Shown piece by piece: positions 1 to 7,774 of a stretch of 64,000 bases of DNA. A program made the position numbers and the translations under genes. Numbering within the stretch: position 1 is the stretch's first letter; each line of letters opens with the position of its first letter. This DNA comes from SHZL01 sp963708905 (GTDB taxonomy: Bacteria > Pseudomonadota > Gammaproteobacteria > Xanthomonadales > SZUA-36). Location: the NCBI GenBank assembly GCA_963708905.1, contig CAVPUV010000003.1, positions 3,142 to 67,141 on the forward strand, read 5' to 3'. Under the pieces are notes generated by a model. The model was not told the origin of the DNA, did not search any database, and saw only the letters and a program-made list of their open reading frames with translations.

Positions 1-443
1 GACCTGGCTTGGCGCGGAATTTCCAACATCTCGGCCAGCTTGTTTCTGGGCTCCAACAGATCCTGCAGGCTATAGTTTTCCAGGGTGCCGATGTAAGCCG
101 ACATGGCCTCCTCGAGTACGTCCCGCAGGCGGCAAATGGGTTTGATGACGCAAACGCCAGGTTCGCCAAAACAACTTACCGGGTTCATGTCCTGCTCCAT
201 GTCGCGGATGACGTCGGCGAGACTTATCTCCCTTGCGGGACGCGCCAGGGCAATACCACCGCCAGGACCGCGCTGGGCATCGAGGTAACCCAGGCGTGTC
301 AGGTTGCTGACCACTTTCATGAGGTGATTGCGCGATATGTCATAGACGCGCGCAATTTCCCTGATGGTTACCCGGCCATCGCTGCGCAAGCCGAGGTACA
401 TCAGCACGCGCAGGGCATAATCGGTGAAACGGGTAAACTTCAT
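1..443 (-). CDS. nsrR: Rrf2-family nitric oxide-sensing repressor NsrR, 3' end cut by window edge
   Basis: Read on the minus strand from the ATG at 443, the frame is open to base 1, giving about 147 residues, so almost the whole protein (NsrR is usually 140-150 residues). The N-terminus MKFTRFTDYALRVLMYL is the Rrf2 winged-helix start. The helix-turn-helix region is followed by a three-cysteine cluster of the form C-x5-C-x5-C (SCFGEPGVCVIKPICRL), the NsrR iron-sulfur cluster spacing and context, followed by the alanine- and leucine-rich helix usual in NsrR. NsrR represses nitrosative-stress genes until NO damages its cluster. An NsrR-like palindrome lies 15 bp upstream, so autoregulation is likely. 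It is divergent from the cytochrome c gene at 734. IscR is the main alternative, but its cysteine spacing differs. Confidence 0.85.
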   Translation of the reverse strand, partial: MKFTRFTDYALRVLMYLGLRSDGRVTIREIARVYDISRNHLMKVVSNLTRLGYLDAQRGPGGGIALARPAREISLADVIRDMEQDMNPVSCFGEPGVCVIKPICRLRDVLEEAMSAYIGTLENYSLQDLLEPRNKLAEMLEIPRQAR

Positions 444-457
444 GCGGGCGTCCTTAT

Positions 458-480
458 TTGATGCATCATTGAGGCATTAA
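458..480. promoter_or_regulatory. nsrR: Candidate NsrR operator
   Basis: The sequence contains ATGC, nine bases, GCAT. This matches the half-site spacing of the known NsrR palindrome (AAGATGC half sites, 23 bp overall). It lies just upstream of the nsrR start and in the shared divergent region with the cytochrome gene. Only the ATGC/GCAT core is conserved; the outer triplets differ from the E. coli consensus. Confidence 0.45.
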
Positions 481-506
481 GTTAGCAATTGCCTCGACAA
501 CAGTGA

Positions 507-520
507 TTGATGCAGATCAA
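507..520. promoter_or_regulatory. FNR/Anr/Dnr box, perfect consensus
   Basis: The bases read TTGATGCAGATCAA, an exact match to TTGAT-N4-ATCAA, the binding site of FNR-type anaerobic regulators and of the NO-responsive Dnr/NnrR relatives. It sits between nsrR (minus) and the cytochrome c gene (plus), about 214 bp before the latter. Either gene could be the target. Confidence 0.6.
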
Positions 521-648
521 GACATCCTCACTTGAGCGTCGAGGCCGGCTCGCGGAGCCTCTGCGGGTGGTCGAATTCCGGCGTCCCGGTAGCCGGGGCG
601 CAATTATTCCGTCACCGCACGCTGCTTATTTTGAAGCGAGCTTTTTAG

Positions 649-660
649 TGACATGTGTCA
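649..660. promoter_or_regulatory. Short palindrome TGACATGTGTCA upstream of the cytochrome gene
   Basis: A perfect 5-bp inverted repeat (TGACA, TG, TGTCA) about 74 bp before the cytochrome c start. It could be an operator half-pair for a dimeric regulator, but no regulator can be named and a match of this size can occur by chance. Confidence 0.2.
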
Positions 661-733
661 TGTAAGCCGCAAAAGCTTCCCATTAAAATTGAGGCAACGA
701 AAATGAATCTATTTTGATCAGTGGAGTGGCACT

Positions 734-1222
734 ATGAAGACGCGAACCATCCTCTCGCTGGCAGCGGCCTTGATGGTTTCGCTGTCCGCTTGCGAGCAGG
801 GCAGCCAGGCTGAGCCGCAGGCCGGCGCCGTAGCCCAGACCGATCCGGCTGTTGCCGTGCATGCCGCGGAAGCTGCCAGCGTATCACTGGAAGACCGCAT
901 CGCTCATGGCAAGACATTGTTCGCAAGCAACTGCTCTGCCTGTCACCAGGCCGAAGGCCAGGGACTGAAAGGCGCCTTTCCCCCGCTCGCCGGCTCTGAC
1001 TACCTGGCACAGGATGGCGGCATGGTCGCCGTCAAAGCCATACTCAATGGCCTCGCAGGGCCCATTACCGTCAATGGCGTGGAGTACAACGCAGTCATGC
1101 CCCCGCTGTCCTATCTCAGTGACAGCGAAGTGGCCGACGTGGTCACTTTCGTATTGAACTCCTGGGGCAACCAGGGAGGTGAAATTGCGTCGGCTGAGGT
1201 CGCTGCGGCGCGCGGAATGTAA
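734..1222 (+). CDS. Lipoprotein c-type cytochrome, denitrification-associated type
   Basis: A 162-residue protein. Residues 1-20 form a lipoprotein signal ending in LSAC (Cys20), so it is probably membrane-anchored and faces the periplasm. The single heme site is C67-S-A-C70-H71 and the probable axial methionine is M122 in NAVMPPL. It is a class I monoheme cytochrome resembling the cytochrome domains and stand-alone cytochromes found with copper nitrite reductase (NirK) clusters. No nitrite reductase is in the window. The upstream FNR box and the divergent NsrR fit a role in NO or nitrite electron transfer, but this is inferred from context. It is followed after 13 bp by the porin gene, probably in one transcript. 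Confidence 0.8.
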   Translation: MKTRTILSLAAALMVSLSACEQGSQAEPQAGAVAQTDPAVAVHAAEAASVSLEDRIAHGKTLFASNCSACHQAEGQGLKGAFPPLAGSDYLAQDGGMVAVKAILNGLAGPITVNGVEYNAVMPPLSYLSDSEVADVVTFVLNSWGNQGGEIASAEVAAARGM

Positions 1223-1235
1223 AGGAAAAAAACGC

Positions 1236-2474
1236 ATGAAAACGGAACAGGTGCAGCAGACTGTTGCCGCCGCTGCCTGTGTAACAGCGCTCATCGCCGT
1301 CAGCACCCCGGTGCTGGCGGCGGATACGTTTACTGAAGCCTTCACCCATGGCAAGGCTGGTGTCGCTTTGCGCTACCGCCTGGAAGATGTTGACCAGGAC
1401 TCCTTCGCCAATGATGCCGTGGCCTCGACCCTGCGCGCCCGGCTGAATTTCACAACCGATGACTGGAAAGGTTTCGGCGCATTTGCCGAATTCGATTATG
1501 TTACAACGCTGGTCGGGGATAATTACAACGCCGGCTCGGGTAATACACCCGACCGGGTGCGGTATCCGGTGGTGGCGGACCCCACCGGTCCTGACCTGAA
1601 CCAGGCTTTCCTGCAGTGGAAAAATGCCGGCGGTGCGATGTTGCGCGGAGGCCGCCAGCGCATCCAGTACGACAACGACCGTTTTATCGGCAACGTCGGC
1701 TGGCGGCAGAACGAGCAGACCTATGATGCGGCCACCTTCCGCCAGCAAACCGGCGGCGGCCTGGATTTACAGCTGGCTTATGTGTGGCAGGTGAATCGCA
1801 TCTTTGGTGATGACGTTCCGGCTGGCAGGAACGATGGCAATACCTGGCTGGCCAACCTGGCACGGGAATGGAAGGATTTCGGCAAGCTCACCGGCTACTA
1901 CTACGACATCGACAACGATGATGTCTCTTCTTTCTCCACCCAAACCTATGGCGCGCGTTTAGCCGGAACGCGCCAGTTGAACAGCATCGGCCTGGGTTAC
2001 GCGTTCGAGTATGCACATCAGAACGATGCGCATCGCAACACGGTCGACTACAGCGCGGACTACTATCGGGCGGACCTGTCGCTGGCGTTTGCGCTGTTGA
2101 CGCCCTACCTCGGTTACGAATCACTGGGTGGCGATGATGCCCGTGCCGGAGCCTCCTTCCGCACGCCGCTGGCTACCCTGCACGCATTCAATGGCTGGGC
2201 CGATGTGTTCCTGACCACGCCCAATGCGGGCTTGAACGATTTCTTTGGCGGCGTCAAAGGCAAGCTTGGGGCCTGGAACTGGGACCTGCTGTACCACGAT
2301 TTCCAGGCCGAATCCGGTAGTGACAACTTCGGCGAAGAGGTTGATGCGGCCATTTCCCGCAAGTTTGCCGAAAAGTATGGCGTGCTGTTCAAGGCAGCCT
2401 GGTTCAACGCCGACAACGCCGCGCCCTATGACGACACCACCAAGCTGTGGGTGCAGCTGAGCGCCGACTTCTGA
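1236..2474 (+). CDS. Outer-membrane porin of the alginate-export-like family
   Basis: 412 residues from the ATG at 1236, chosen because it follows a purine-rich GTAAAGGAAAA site and begins a good signal peptide (cleavage near VLAA-DTF). A longer frame to 1179 overlaps the cytochrome gene and is unlikely. The mature part alternates hydrophobic and polar residues, is rich in aromatic residues and Gly-Asp turns (RYRLEDVDQDSF, GGRQRIQYDNDRF) and ends in a phenylalanine (VQLSADF), typical of a beta-barrel. The RxxxxxDN pattern and overall layout resemble alginate-export (AlgE-like) porins often seen beside respiratory genes. The substrate cannot be read from the sequence. It is probably co-transcribed with the preceding cytochrome. 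Confidence 0.75.
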   Translation: MKTEQVQQTVAAAACVTALIAVSTPVLAADTFTEAFTHGKAGVALRYRLEDVDQDSFANDAVASTLRARLNFTTDDWKGFGAFAEFDYVTTLVGDNYNAGSGNTPDRVRYPVVADPTGPDLNQAFLQWKNAGGAMLRGGRQRIQYDNDRFIGNVGWRQNEQTYDAATFRQQTGGGLDLQLAYVWQVNRIFGDDVPAGRNDGNTWLANLAREWKDFGKLTGYYYDIDNDDVSSFSTQTYGARLAGTRQLNSIGLGYAFEYAHQNDAHRNTVDYSADYYRADLSLAFALLTPYLGYESLGGDDARAGASFRTPLATLHAFNGWADVFLTTPNAGLNDFFGGVKGKLGAWNWDLLYHDFQAESGSDNFGEEVDAAISRKFAEKYGVLFKAAWFNADNAAPYDDTTKLWVQLSADF

Positions 2475-2540
2475 GCTCGAGCGCAAGGTAAATCCCGCCA
2501 GCAGGGCCGGGCACGGACAGCCCGATATGCCGTATAGTGT

Positions 2541-2576
2541 TCCAATCAGTTACTTTGAATTATTGGAGGAGTCCAA
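2541..2576. promoter_or_regulatory. Repeated TCCAA/TTGGA operator-like sequence before exaC
   Basis: TCCAA occurs at 2541-2545 and 2572-2576, and its complement TTGGA at 2563-2567. The last two form an inverted repeat with a 4-base loop. It sits 40-75 bp before the aldehyde dehydrogenase start, beside a possible -10 (TATAGT, 2533-2538). This is a weak operator candidate only. Confidence 0.2.
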
Positions 2577-2615
2577 TTACTATCCATATTCATGGTGGCA
2601 AAGACGGAGCATGCG

Positions 2616-4112
2616 ATGGCTTATCAAAAACCGAAGTTTAAAAAGCAATATGAGAATTTTATCGGCGGAGAGTGGATTGCTCCCGTTGACGGTGAGTATT
2701 TTGACGACACTTCGCCGGTTGATGGAAGTTTAATCGCCAAAGTCGCCCGCTCGAATGGCAAGGATATAGACCTTGCCGTCAAAGCAGCCTGGAAGGCGGC
2801 CGCGGCCTGGGGCAAATCGTCACCCACTGAGCGCAGCACTCTGTTGCACAGGATTGCCGACCGCTTGGAAGAAAACCTGGCGCTGCTGGCGCTGGTTGAA
2901 ACCTGGGACAATGGCAAGGCGATCAGGGAAACGATGGCGGCGGATATCCCTCTGGCGGTTGATCACTTTCGCTACTACGGCAGCGTGATTCGTGCCGAAT
3001 CAGGCGAGGTGACTGATCTGGATGCCAACACCGTTTCCATGGAAATTCATGAACCCCTGGGGGTTGTAGGTCAAATCATCCCGTGGAATTTCCCCATCCT
3101 GATGGCGGCCTGGAAACTGGCCCCTGCCTTGGCTGCCGGTAACTGTGTGGTCTTGAAACCCGCGGAACAAACCCCGCTATCCATTCTCTTTGTGATGGAG
3201 GCCATTGCCGACCTGCTTCCCGCCGGTGTTTTGAATGTCGTTAACGGCTTTGGACCGGAAGCGGGCAAGCCGCTGGCAACCCATCCCGATATCCGCAAAG
3301 TTGCGTTTACCGGTGAAACGACCACCGGCCGGTTGATCATGCAATATGCCTCTGAAAACATCATTCCGGTCACTTTGGAGCTGGGCGGAAAATCACCCAA
3401 CGTGTTTTTTGAGAGCGTGATGGCAGAGGACGACGCCTTCCTCGATAAAGCCATTGAGGGGCTGGTGCTGTTCGCTTTCAACCAGGGCGAGGTTTGCACC
3501 TGTCCTTCGCGCGCCCTGATTCAGGAAAGCATTTACGATGAATTCATGGCGCGCTGCCTGAAGCGCATCGGCGCCATCACCATGGGCGATACGCTGGACC
3601 CGGGCACGATGATGGGCGCGCAGGCTTCACATGATCAGTATGAAAAGATATTGAACTACATTGACGTCGGCAAACAGGAAGGCGCCGAGTTGCTGATTGG
3701 CGGTGAAGCCTATCAAAACAAGACCTACCCGCGTGGTTATTACATCCAGCCTACGGTATTCAAAGGCCACAACAAAATGCGCATTTTCCAGGAGGAGATA
3801 TTTGGCCCGGTCCTGAGCGTCACGACATTCAAGGACGAGGCCGAAGCACTGGCGATCGCCAACGATACATTGTACGGGCTGGGCGCTGGCGTATGGACAC
3901 GCGATGTGCATCAAATGCAAGCCATGTCCCGAGGCATTCAAGCCGGCCGGGTGTGGTGCAATTGTTACCACGCTTATCCGGCGCACGCGTCGTTCGGCGG
4001 CTACAAAAAATCCGGTTTCGGGCGGGAGACGCATAAAATGATGCTCAACCACTACCGTCACACCAAGAACGTGCTGATCTCTTATGACAAGAATAAGCTC
4101 GGGTTCTTTTAA
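2616..4112 (+). CDS. exaC: NAD-dependent aldehyde (acetaldehyde) dehydrogenase, ExaC/AcoD type
   Basis: 498 residues from the ATG at 2616, preferred to 2592 because GGAG at 2606-2609 is well spaced and the MAYQKPKF start fits the family. It oxidises acetaldehyde or other short aldehydes to acids. Visible ALDH motifs are the NAD-binding stretch IIPWNFPILMAAWKLAPALA, the general-base region LELGGKSPN, and the catalytic cysteine C294 in NQGEVCTCPSR, the form found in ExaC/AcoD. The C-terminal substrate loop YPAHASFGGYKKSGFGRE is also typical. It is followed by a DUF779 gene, the standard partner of this subtype. In pseudomonads ExaC works downstream of ethanol oxidation; no alcohol dehydrogenase is visible here. 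Confidence 0.92.
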   Translation: MAYQKPKFKKQYENFIGGEWIAPVDGEYFDDTSPVDGSLIAKVARSNGKDIDLAVKAAWKAAAAWGKSSPTERSTLLHRIADRLEENLALLALVETWDNGKAIRETMAADIPLAVDHFRYYGSVIRAESGEVTDLDANTVSMEIHEPLGVVGQIIPWNFPILMAAWKLAPALAAGNCVVLKPAEQTPLSILFVMEAIADLLPAGVLNVVNGFGPEAGKPLATHPDIRKVAFTGETTTGRLIMQYASENIIPVTLELGGKSPNVFFESVMAEDDAFLDKAIEGLVLFAFNQGEVCTCPSRALIQESIYDEFMARCLKRIGAITMGDTLDPGTMMGAQASHDQYEKILNYIDVGKQEGAELLIGGEAYQNKTYPRGYYIQPTVFKGHNKMRIFQEEIFGPVLSVTTFKDEAEALAIANDTLYGLGAGVWTRDVHQMQAMSRGIQAGRVWCNCYHAYPAHASFGGYKKSGFGRETHKMMLNHYRHTKNVLISYDKNKLGFF

Positions 4113-4132
4113 TCAGAACGATAGGATCAACA

Positions 4133-4153
4133 GGCGGTTCTTGAAGAGCCGCC
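4133..4153 (+). other. Perfectly paired hairpin between exaC and the DUF779 gene
   Basis: GGCGGTTCT and AGAGCCGCC pair (one G-T) around a 3-base loop. No T-run follows, so it is not a classic terminator. It could reduce read-through or protect the exaC mRNA 3' end. It lies directly before the first possible start codon of the next gene. Confidence 0.4.
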
Positions 4154-4175
4154 CTTGTCTCTGATCGAAAAATAT

Positions 4176-4550
4176 ATGTACATCGAGCGGGTGTCCGTGA
4201 CAGATGCAGCCCGGTCCGTTATCGAACAATTACGGCAGCGGCATGGTGATCTGATCTTTCACCAAAGCGGGGGTTGCTGTGATGGTTCTTCTCCCATGTG
4301 TTTGCAAAAGGGTGATTTTCTGTTGGGTTCCCGGGACCTGTGCCTGGGCGAAATTCATGGCTGTAAGTTTTATATGGCAGCCGACCAGTTTGAATATTAC
4401 AGGAACATGCATATCACGGTTGATGTCACCGGCGGCAGGGGCTCGAGCTTTTCACTGGAAATTCCGCTGGGTTTGCGTTTCATGGCTGTTTCCAGAATCT
4501 TCCGGGACGACGAATTGAGTAACATCAGGCCGATTGAAGGGCATGAATGA
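4176..4550 (+). CDS. DUF779 family protein, aldehyde dehydrogenase partner
   Basis: About 124 residues from the ATG at 4176; an in-frame TTG at 4155 would add seven residues. The hallmark is the cysteine-rich motif FHQSGGCCDGSSPMC, near residues 30-45, followed by a second Cys-containing segment (DLCLGEIHGCKFY). This protein family is nearly always encoded beside ExaC-type aldehyde dehydrogenases, but its biochemical role is not established. The clustered cysteines and histidines suggest metal binding or a redox role, which is inference. Its stop overlaps the start of the next gene (ATG 4543, stop 4548-4550), so the two are probably translationally coupled. Confidence 0.85.
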   Translation: MYIERVSVTDAARSVIEQLRQRHGDLIFHQSGGCCDGSSPMCLQKGDFLLGSRDLCLGEIHGCKFYMAADQFEYYRNMHITVDVTGGRGSSFSLEIPLGLRFMAVSRIFRDDELSNIRPIEGHE

Positions 4551-5856
4551 CCCCGTTTTCCACCAATCCACGATTGACACGCGCCATGACGATACCAACA
4601 GTATTTTCGGGCGTATCTCATCGCTGGTTTTGATGCTGGCCCTGCTTGCCGCCTGTGACAGCGGCACGGATAGTCAATTATCCGTGACCACACAGGACGC
4701 GGCCGCCCTGCCCGAAAACTGGCGGCTGGAAATCCAGCTGCCGCAGGTGGTATTGCCCGTTGCCCTTCACCTGGCCAATGATTTATCCGCGGCCTGGCTG
4801 GAGAACGGCGCGGAGCGTGTGCCCGTTCCCGCCATCAGCCACAACGGCAGCCACCTGCAATTGCGCTTTCCGGCTTTCAACAACACCTTTGAACTGGAAA
4901 TGACGGAACAGCGCCTGGAGGGTGAACTGACCCTGGTCAAACTGGGTTACGAGCAGCTCATGCCGGTCACCGGCAGCCGCGGCCTGGACTACCGTTTCAC
5001 CGCCAGCCCGAAGGCGGCGGTCGACCTGACCGGCCGCTGGCAAGTCGTGTTTACCGACGATGACGGCAACAAGACCGACGCGGTTGGAGAATTCGACCAG
5101 CAGGGCAGCCGCGTCGTGGGCACCTTTCTGACGCCAACGGGTGACTACCGTTACCTGCAGGGTGAAGTGGATGGCAGGCAGTTGCAGCTTTCGACCTTCG
5201 ATGGCGCGCACGCTTTCGTTTTTATCGCGGAAATGAACGCTGATGGCGAACTGGCCGGAGACTTCTGGTCGGGCAGCCGTTGGCATGAAAGCTGGGTGGC
5301 GCGTAAAAACTTTGCAGCCAGGCTTCCGGACCCCTATACCCTGACCTACCTGAAAGAAGGATACGATTCGCTGGCATTCACTTTTCCCGACCTGGAAGGG
5401 CAGCCCACCTCCTTGTCCGACGGGAAATATAAGGGCAAGGTGGTGCTGGTGACCCTGTCCGGCAGCTGGTGCCCGAACTGTGCCGATGAAGTGGCTTTCC
5501 TGACGGAATATTTCCGCGACAACCAGGAACGCGGACTGGAAATCATCACCTTGCTGTATGAACACTTCGAGGATTTCGAGCGGGCGGCAGCGCAAGGCCA
5601 GGCGCTGCGCGATCAATATCGTATCGATTATGACCTGTTGGTAGCCGGTACTTCTGACAAGACACAGGCAGCGCAAACCCTGCCCATGCTGAATCATGTG
5701 CTGGCTTTTCCGACGATGATTTTCATCGATCGCTCGGGAAGCGTACGGCGCATTTATACCGGCTTTTCCGGGCCTGGTACCGGTGCCCACTACGCGCAGT
5801 TCGCGGCGGATTTCAAGCAGACAATGGATGAGCTGCTGGCCGAACCGGGTAGTTAG
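4543..5856 (+). CDS. TlpA-like thioredoxin-fold lipoprotein
   Basis: About 437 residues from the ATG at 4543. A hydrophobic stretch ends in LMLALLAAC with Cys38 as the probable lipidated residue. The 37-residue leader is rather long, so the true start may differ. The middle, roughly residues 60-270, is a beta-rich region with a repeat-like GRWQVVFTDDDGN segment and no family I can name. The C-terminal third is a TlpA/ResA-type thioredoxin domain with the redox motif W-C-P-N-C at about residues 309-313, followed by an LAFPTMIFIDRSG segment holding the cis-proline. It probably reduces or oxidises periplasmic thiols. Coupling to DUF779, itself cysteine-rich, is suggestive. A repeat element starts at its stop codon. 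Confidence 0.75.
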   Translation: MNDPVFHQSTIDTRHDDTNSIFGRISSLVLMLALLAACDSGTDSQLSVTTQDAAALPENWRLEIQLPQVVLPVALHLANDLSAAWLENGAERVPVPAISHNGSHLQLRFPAFNNTFELEMTEQRLEGELTLVKLGYEQLMPVTGSRGLDYRFTASPKAAVDLTGRWQVVFTDDDGNKTDAVGEFDQQGSRVVGTFLTPTGDYRYLQGEVDGRQLQLSTFDGAHAFVFIAEMNADGELAGDFWSGSRWHESWVARKNFAARLPDPYTLTYLKEGYDSLAFTFPDLEGQPTSLSDGKYKGKVVLVTLSGSWCPNCADEVAFLTEYFRDNQERGLEIITLLYEHFEDFERAAAQGQALRDQYRIDYDLLVAGTSDKTQAAQTLPMLNHVLAFPTMIFIDRSGSVRRIYTGFSGPGTGAHYAQFAADFKQTMDELLAEPGS

Positions 5857-6008
5857 TGTCTGTCCATAAACGGGCATCCCAGCCCGTTATGGATTCGCTA
5901 CGCAAAAACGTGGTTTTGCTGCGCTCACATTTTCAATGACTTACGTCATCGAAAATGGCGGCACATCCGTGTGCCGCATTAGCATGAGGCGTTTTTGGAC
6001 GGGCACTA
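5854..6008. repeat. Four-hairpin repeat element, copy 1
   Basis: About 155 bp bounded by an imperfect terminal inverted repeat (TAGTGTCTGTCCATAAACG at the left, CGTTTTTGGACGGGCACTA at the right). Inside are successive hairpins: AACGGGCATCCCAGCCCGTT, a GCAAAAACGTGGTTTTGC stem, CATTTTCAATGAC pairing with GTCATCGAAAATG, and GCGGCACATCCGTGTGCCGC. It fills the gap between two convergent genes, overlaps the stop codon of the TlpA-like gene and ends one base before the rpiA stop. Related copies are at 23151, 24386 and 25649. Confidence 0.85.
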
Positions 6009-6009
6009 G

Positions 6010-6666
6010 TTAAAATTGTACAACGCCCGAAGGGGTGGCCATCAACACCACGTCCGCGGGGCGAATGGCGAACAAGCCGCAGGTTACCACTCCGGGGATG
6101 TTATTGATGCGTTTTTCCATCGCCACCGGATCGACCAGATCCATATTGTGTACGTCGAGAATGAGGTTGCCGTTGTCCGTTACGAAGCCCTGGCGTAATT
6201 CCGGTTGCCCACCGATGGCCAGCAAAGACCGGGCGACAAAACTGCGCGCCATGGGTATCACTTCGATGGGTAGGGGGAATTTTCCCAATACGCCGACTTT
6301 CTTGCTTTCATCCACGATACAGACAAATTTACGGCTGGCGCCGGCGACGATTTTTTCCCGCGTCAGCGCGCCCCCGCCACCCTTGATCAGACGGCGATGA
6401 GCGTCAAACTCGTCCGCGCCATCGATATAGATGTCCAGTGTGCCTGCCAGATTGAGTTCGACTACCTCGATGCCAGCAGCCTTGAGCCGTGCGCTGCTCG
6501 CTTCCGAGGAAGAGACCGCGGCTTCGATGTGGATGTGGCCGGCGGCCAGCGCGTCAATGAAGCAATTGACGGTGCTGCCGGTGCCAACGCCGAGCATGGC
6601 ATCTGCTTTGACAAAAGCCAGCGCCGCCTGCGCGACTTGCCGCTTTTGTTCCAGCTGTGTATTCAA
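6010..6666 (-). CDS. rpiA: Ribose-5-phosphate isomerase A
   Basis: 218 residues, the usual RpiA length (about 219). It interconverts ribose 5-phosphate and ribulose 5-phosphate in the pentose phosphate pathway. Family signatures are GVGTGSTVNCFIDAL (phosphate-binding loop), YIDGADEFD, and LIKGGGGALTREKI with the catalytic glutamate. The start codon is TTG at 6666-6664 and it overlaps the stop of the upstream EVE gene, so translation is probably coupled. Placement next to the 5-FCL and zapA genes follows the conserved gammaproteobacterial order. Confidence 0.96.
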   Translation of the reverse strand: MNTQLEQKRQVAQAALAFVKADAMLGVGTGSTVNCFIDALAAGHIHIEAAVSSSEASSARLKAAGIEVVELNLAGTLDIYIDGADEFDAHRRLIKGGGGALTREKIVAGASRKFVCIVDESKKVGVLGKFPLPIEVIPMARSFVARSLLAIGGQPELRQGFVTDNGNLILDVHNMDLVDPVAMEKRINNIPGVVTCGLFAIRPADVVLMATPSGVVQF

Positions 6667-7136
6667 GTTTTTACGGGTTCCAGGGCAAGGATGAAATCCC
6701 AGTGTTTTTTGCTGACCGGCAGGACCGACAGACGATTGCCCCGCCGCAGCAGCGCAAAACCGTCCAGCTGACGCTCATATTGCTTCAGCTCGCTCAGGCT
6801 GATGATGCGCTTGGTCTTGCGCTTGTAACGTATATCCACCATTACCCAGCGGGGATTGTCGGGATCGCTTCGGGCATCGAAGTGTGGATCGTCCGGGTCG
6901 AATGCCGTGTGGTCGGGGTAGGCGCTGGAAGCCACTTCGGCGATGCCGGCGATACCCGGACTCGGGCAATTGGAATGGTAGAAAAACACGAGGTCACCTT
7001 GACGCATGTCATCGCGCAGGGTGTTCCTGGCCTGATAGTTGCGCACGCCATCCCAATGGGTTTTCTTGCCCGGTGCATTTTTCAGGTCGTCGATGCTGAA
7101 AGCTTCCGCTTCGCTCTTGATCAGCCAGTAGTTCAT
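6663..7136 (-). CDS. EVE domain-containing protein
   Basis: 157 residues from MNYWLIKSEAEAFSIDDL; an in-frame ATG four codons earlier (7148) is possible but less family-like. Recognisable EVE-domain features are the YWLIKSEP-like start, WDGVRNYQARN, GDLVFFYHSNC, and PRWVMVDIRY. EVE domains belong to the PUA-like/YTH superfamily and are thought to bind modified nucleobases in RNA or DNA; no specific role is established for this stand-alone form. It is sandwiched between the 5-FCL gene (44-bp gap) and rpiA (overlapping), which suggests one transcript. The location beside core genes argues for housekeeping rather than defence. Confidence 0.88.
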   Translation of the reverse strand: MNYWLIKSEAEAFSIDDLKNAPGKKTHWDGVRNYQARNTLRDDMRQGDLVFFYHSNCPSPGIAGIAEVASSAYPDHTAFDPDDPHFDARSDPDNPRWVMVDIRYKRKTKRIISLSELKQYERQLDGFALLRRGNRLSVLPVSKKHWDFILALEPVKT

Positions 7137-7180
7137 GGTCGATGGCACGTGCGCTGGTTGGAAATGGACATTGTCCCGGA

Positions 7181-7774
7181 TCAGGCGGTGCAGGTAAACC
7201 TGCCGTTTTCAGTAATCACCTGGTGCAGGCGAACATCCCATGGGTCCGCAGGCAGCTGGGGCACTTTCTGTACCTCGTAAGCAATACCGACGCGCAGCGG
7301 ACAGCTGCGATCCGCCACCGCGGCCAGCGCCCGGTCATAGTAGCCGGCGCCCATACCCAGCCGGTGGCCGCATTCATCCCATGCGACCAGCGGCAGCAGC
7401 ACCAGGTCCAGGTCCTGGGGCAGCACGACTTCACCTTCGTCCGGTTCTTCGATGCCAAAAAAGTTTCTGCCAAGTCGAGCAGCCGGGTGCCAGGATCGAA
7501 ACTGCAGCCTGGGTGCGGTGGGGGCATCGATGATCACCGGCAGCACGATCTGCACTCCTCGCTGGCTGAGGATTTCCAGTGCGGGCCGCACATCGGGTTC
7601 ACCATCGAAAGGAAGAAATGCCGACACAGAAACGCTGCCGGACTTTTCGACCAGCTCGAGTACTGTTTGATTGATGGCCTGATCCAATGAACGCCGCGCG
7701 GTCAGATCGATAGCCTGACGCCGCTGACGGACTTCTGTGCGTAGACGGCTTTTCAGCAAAGAAGAGCCCTCCAT
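7181..7774 (-). CDS. ygfA: 5-formyltetrahydrofolate cyclo-ligase (5-FCL)
   Basis: 197 residues; converts 5-formyl-THF to 5,10-methenyl-THF using ATP. Signatures are KSRLRTEVRQRRQAI at the N-terminus, FLPFDGEPDVRPAL, and the strongly conserved RLGMGAGYYDRAL loop near residues 137-149. The ATG at 7774 lies inside the 3' strand of the 6S RNA closing stem, as expected because 6S RNA and this gene are adjacent and co-transcribed in many gammaproteobacteria. A downstream non-ATG start that clears the RNA cannot be excluded. Confidence 0.93.
   Translation of the reverse strand: MEGSSLLKSRLRTEVRQRRQAIDLTARRSLDQAINQTVLELVEKSGSVSVSAFLPFDGEPDVRPALEILSQRGVQIVLPVIIDAPTAPRLQFRSWHPAARLGRNFFGIEEPDEGEVVLPQDLDLVLLPLVAWDECGHRLGMGAGYYDRALAAVADRSCPLRVGIAYEVQKVPQLPADPWDVRLHQVITENGRFTCTA

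Noticed and set aside
9..461. Plus-strand reading frame of 150 codons at the window start
   Set aside because: It is the antisense of nsrR, whose minus-strand protein has clear family motifs.
4783..5877. Minus-strand frame of 364 codons over the TlpA-like gene
   Set aside because: Shadow of the coding strand; it starts inside repeat copy 1 and has no family features.
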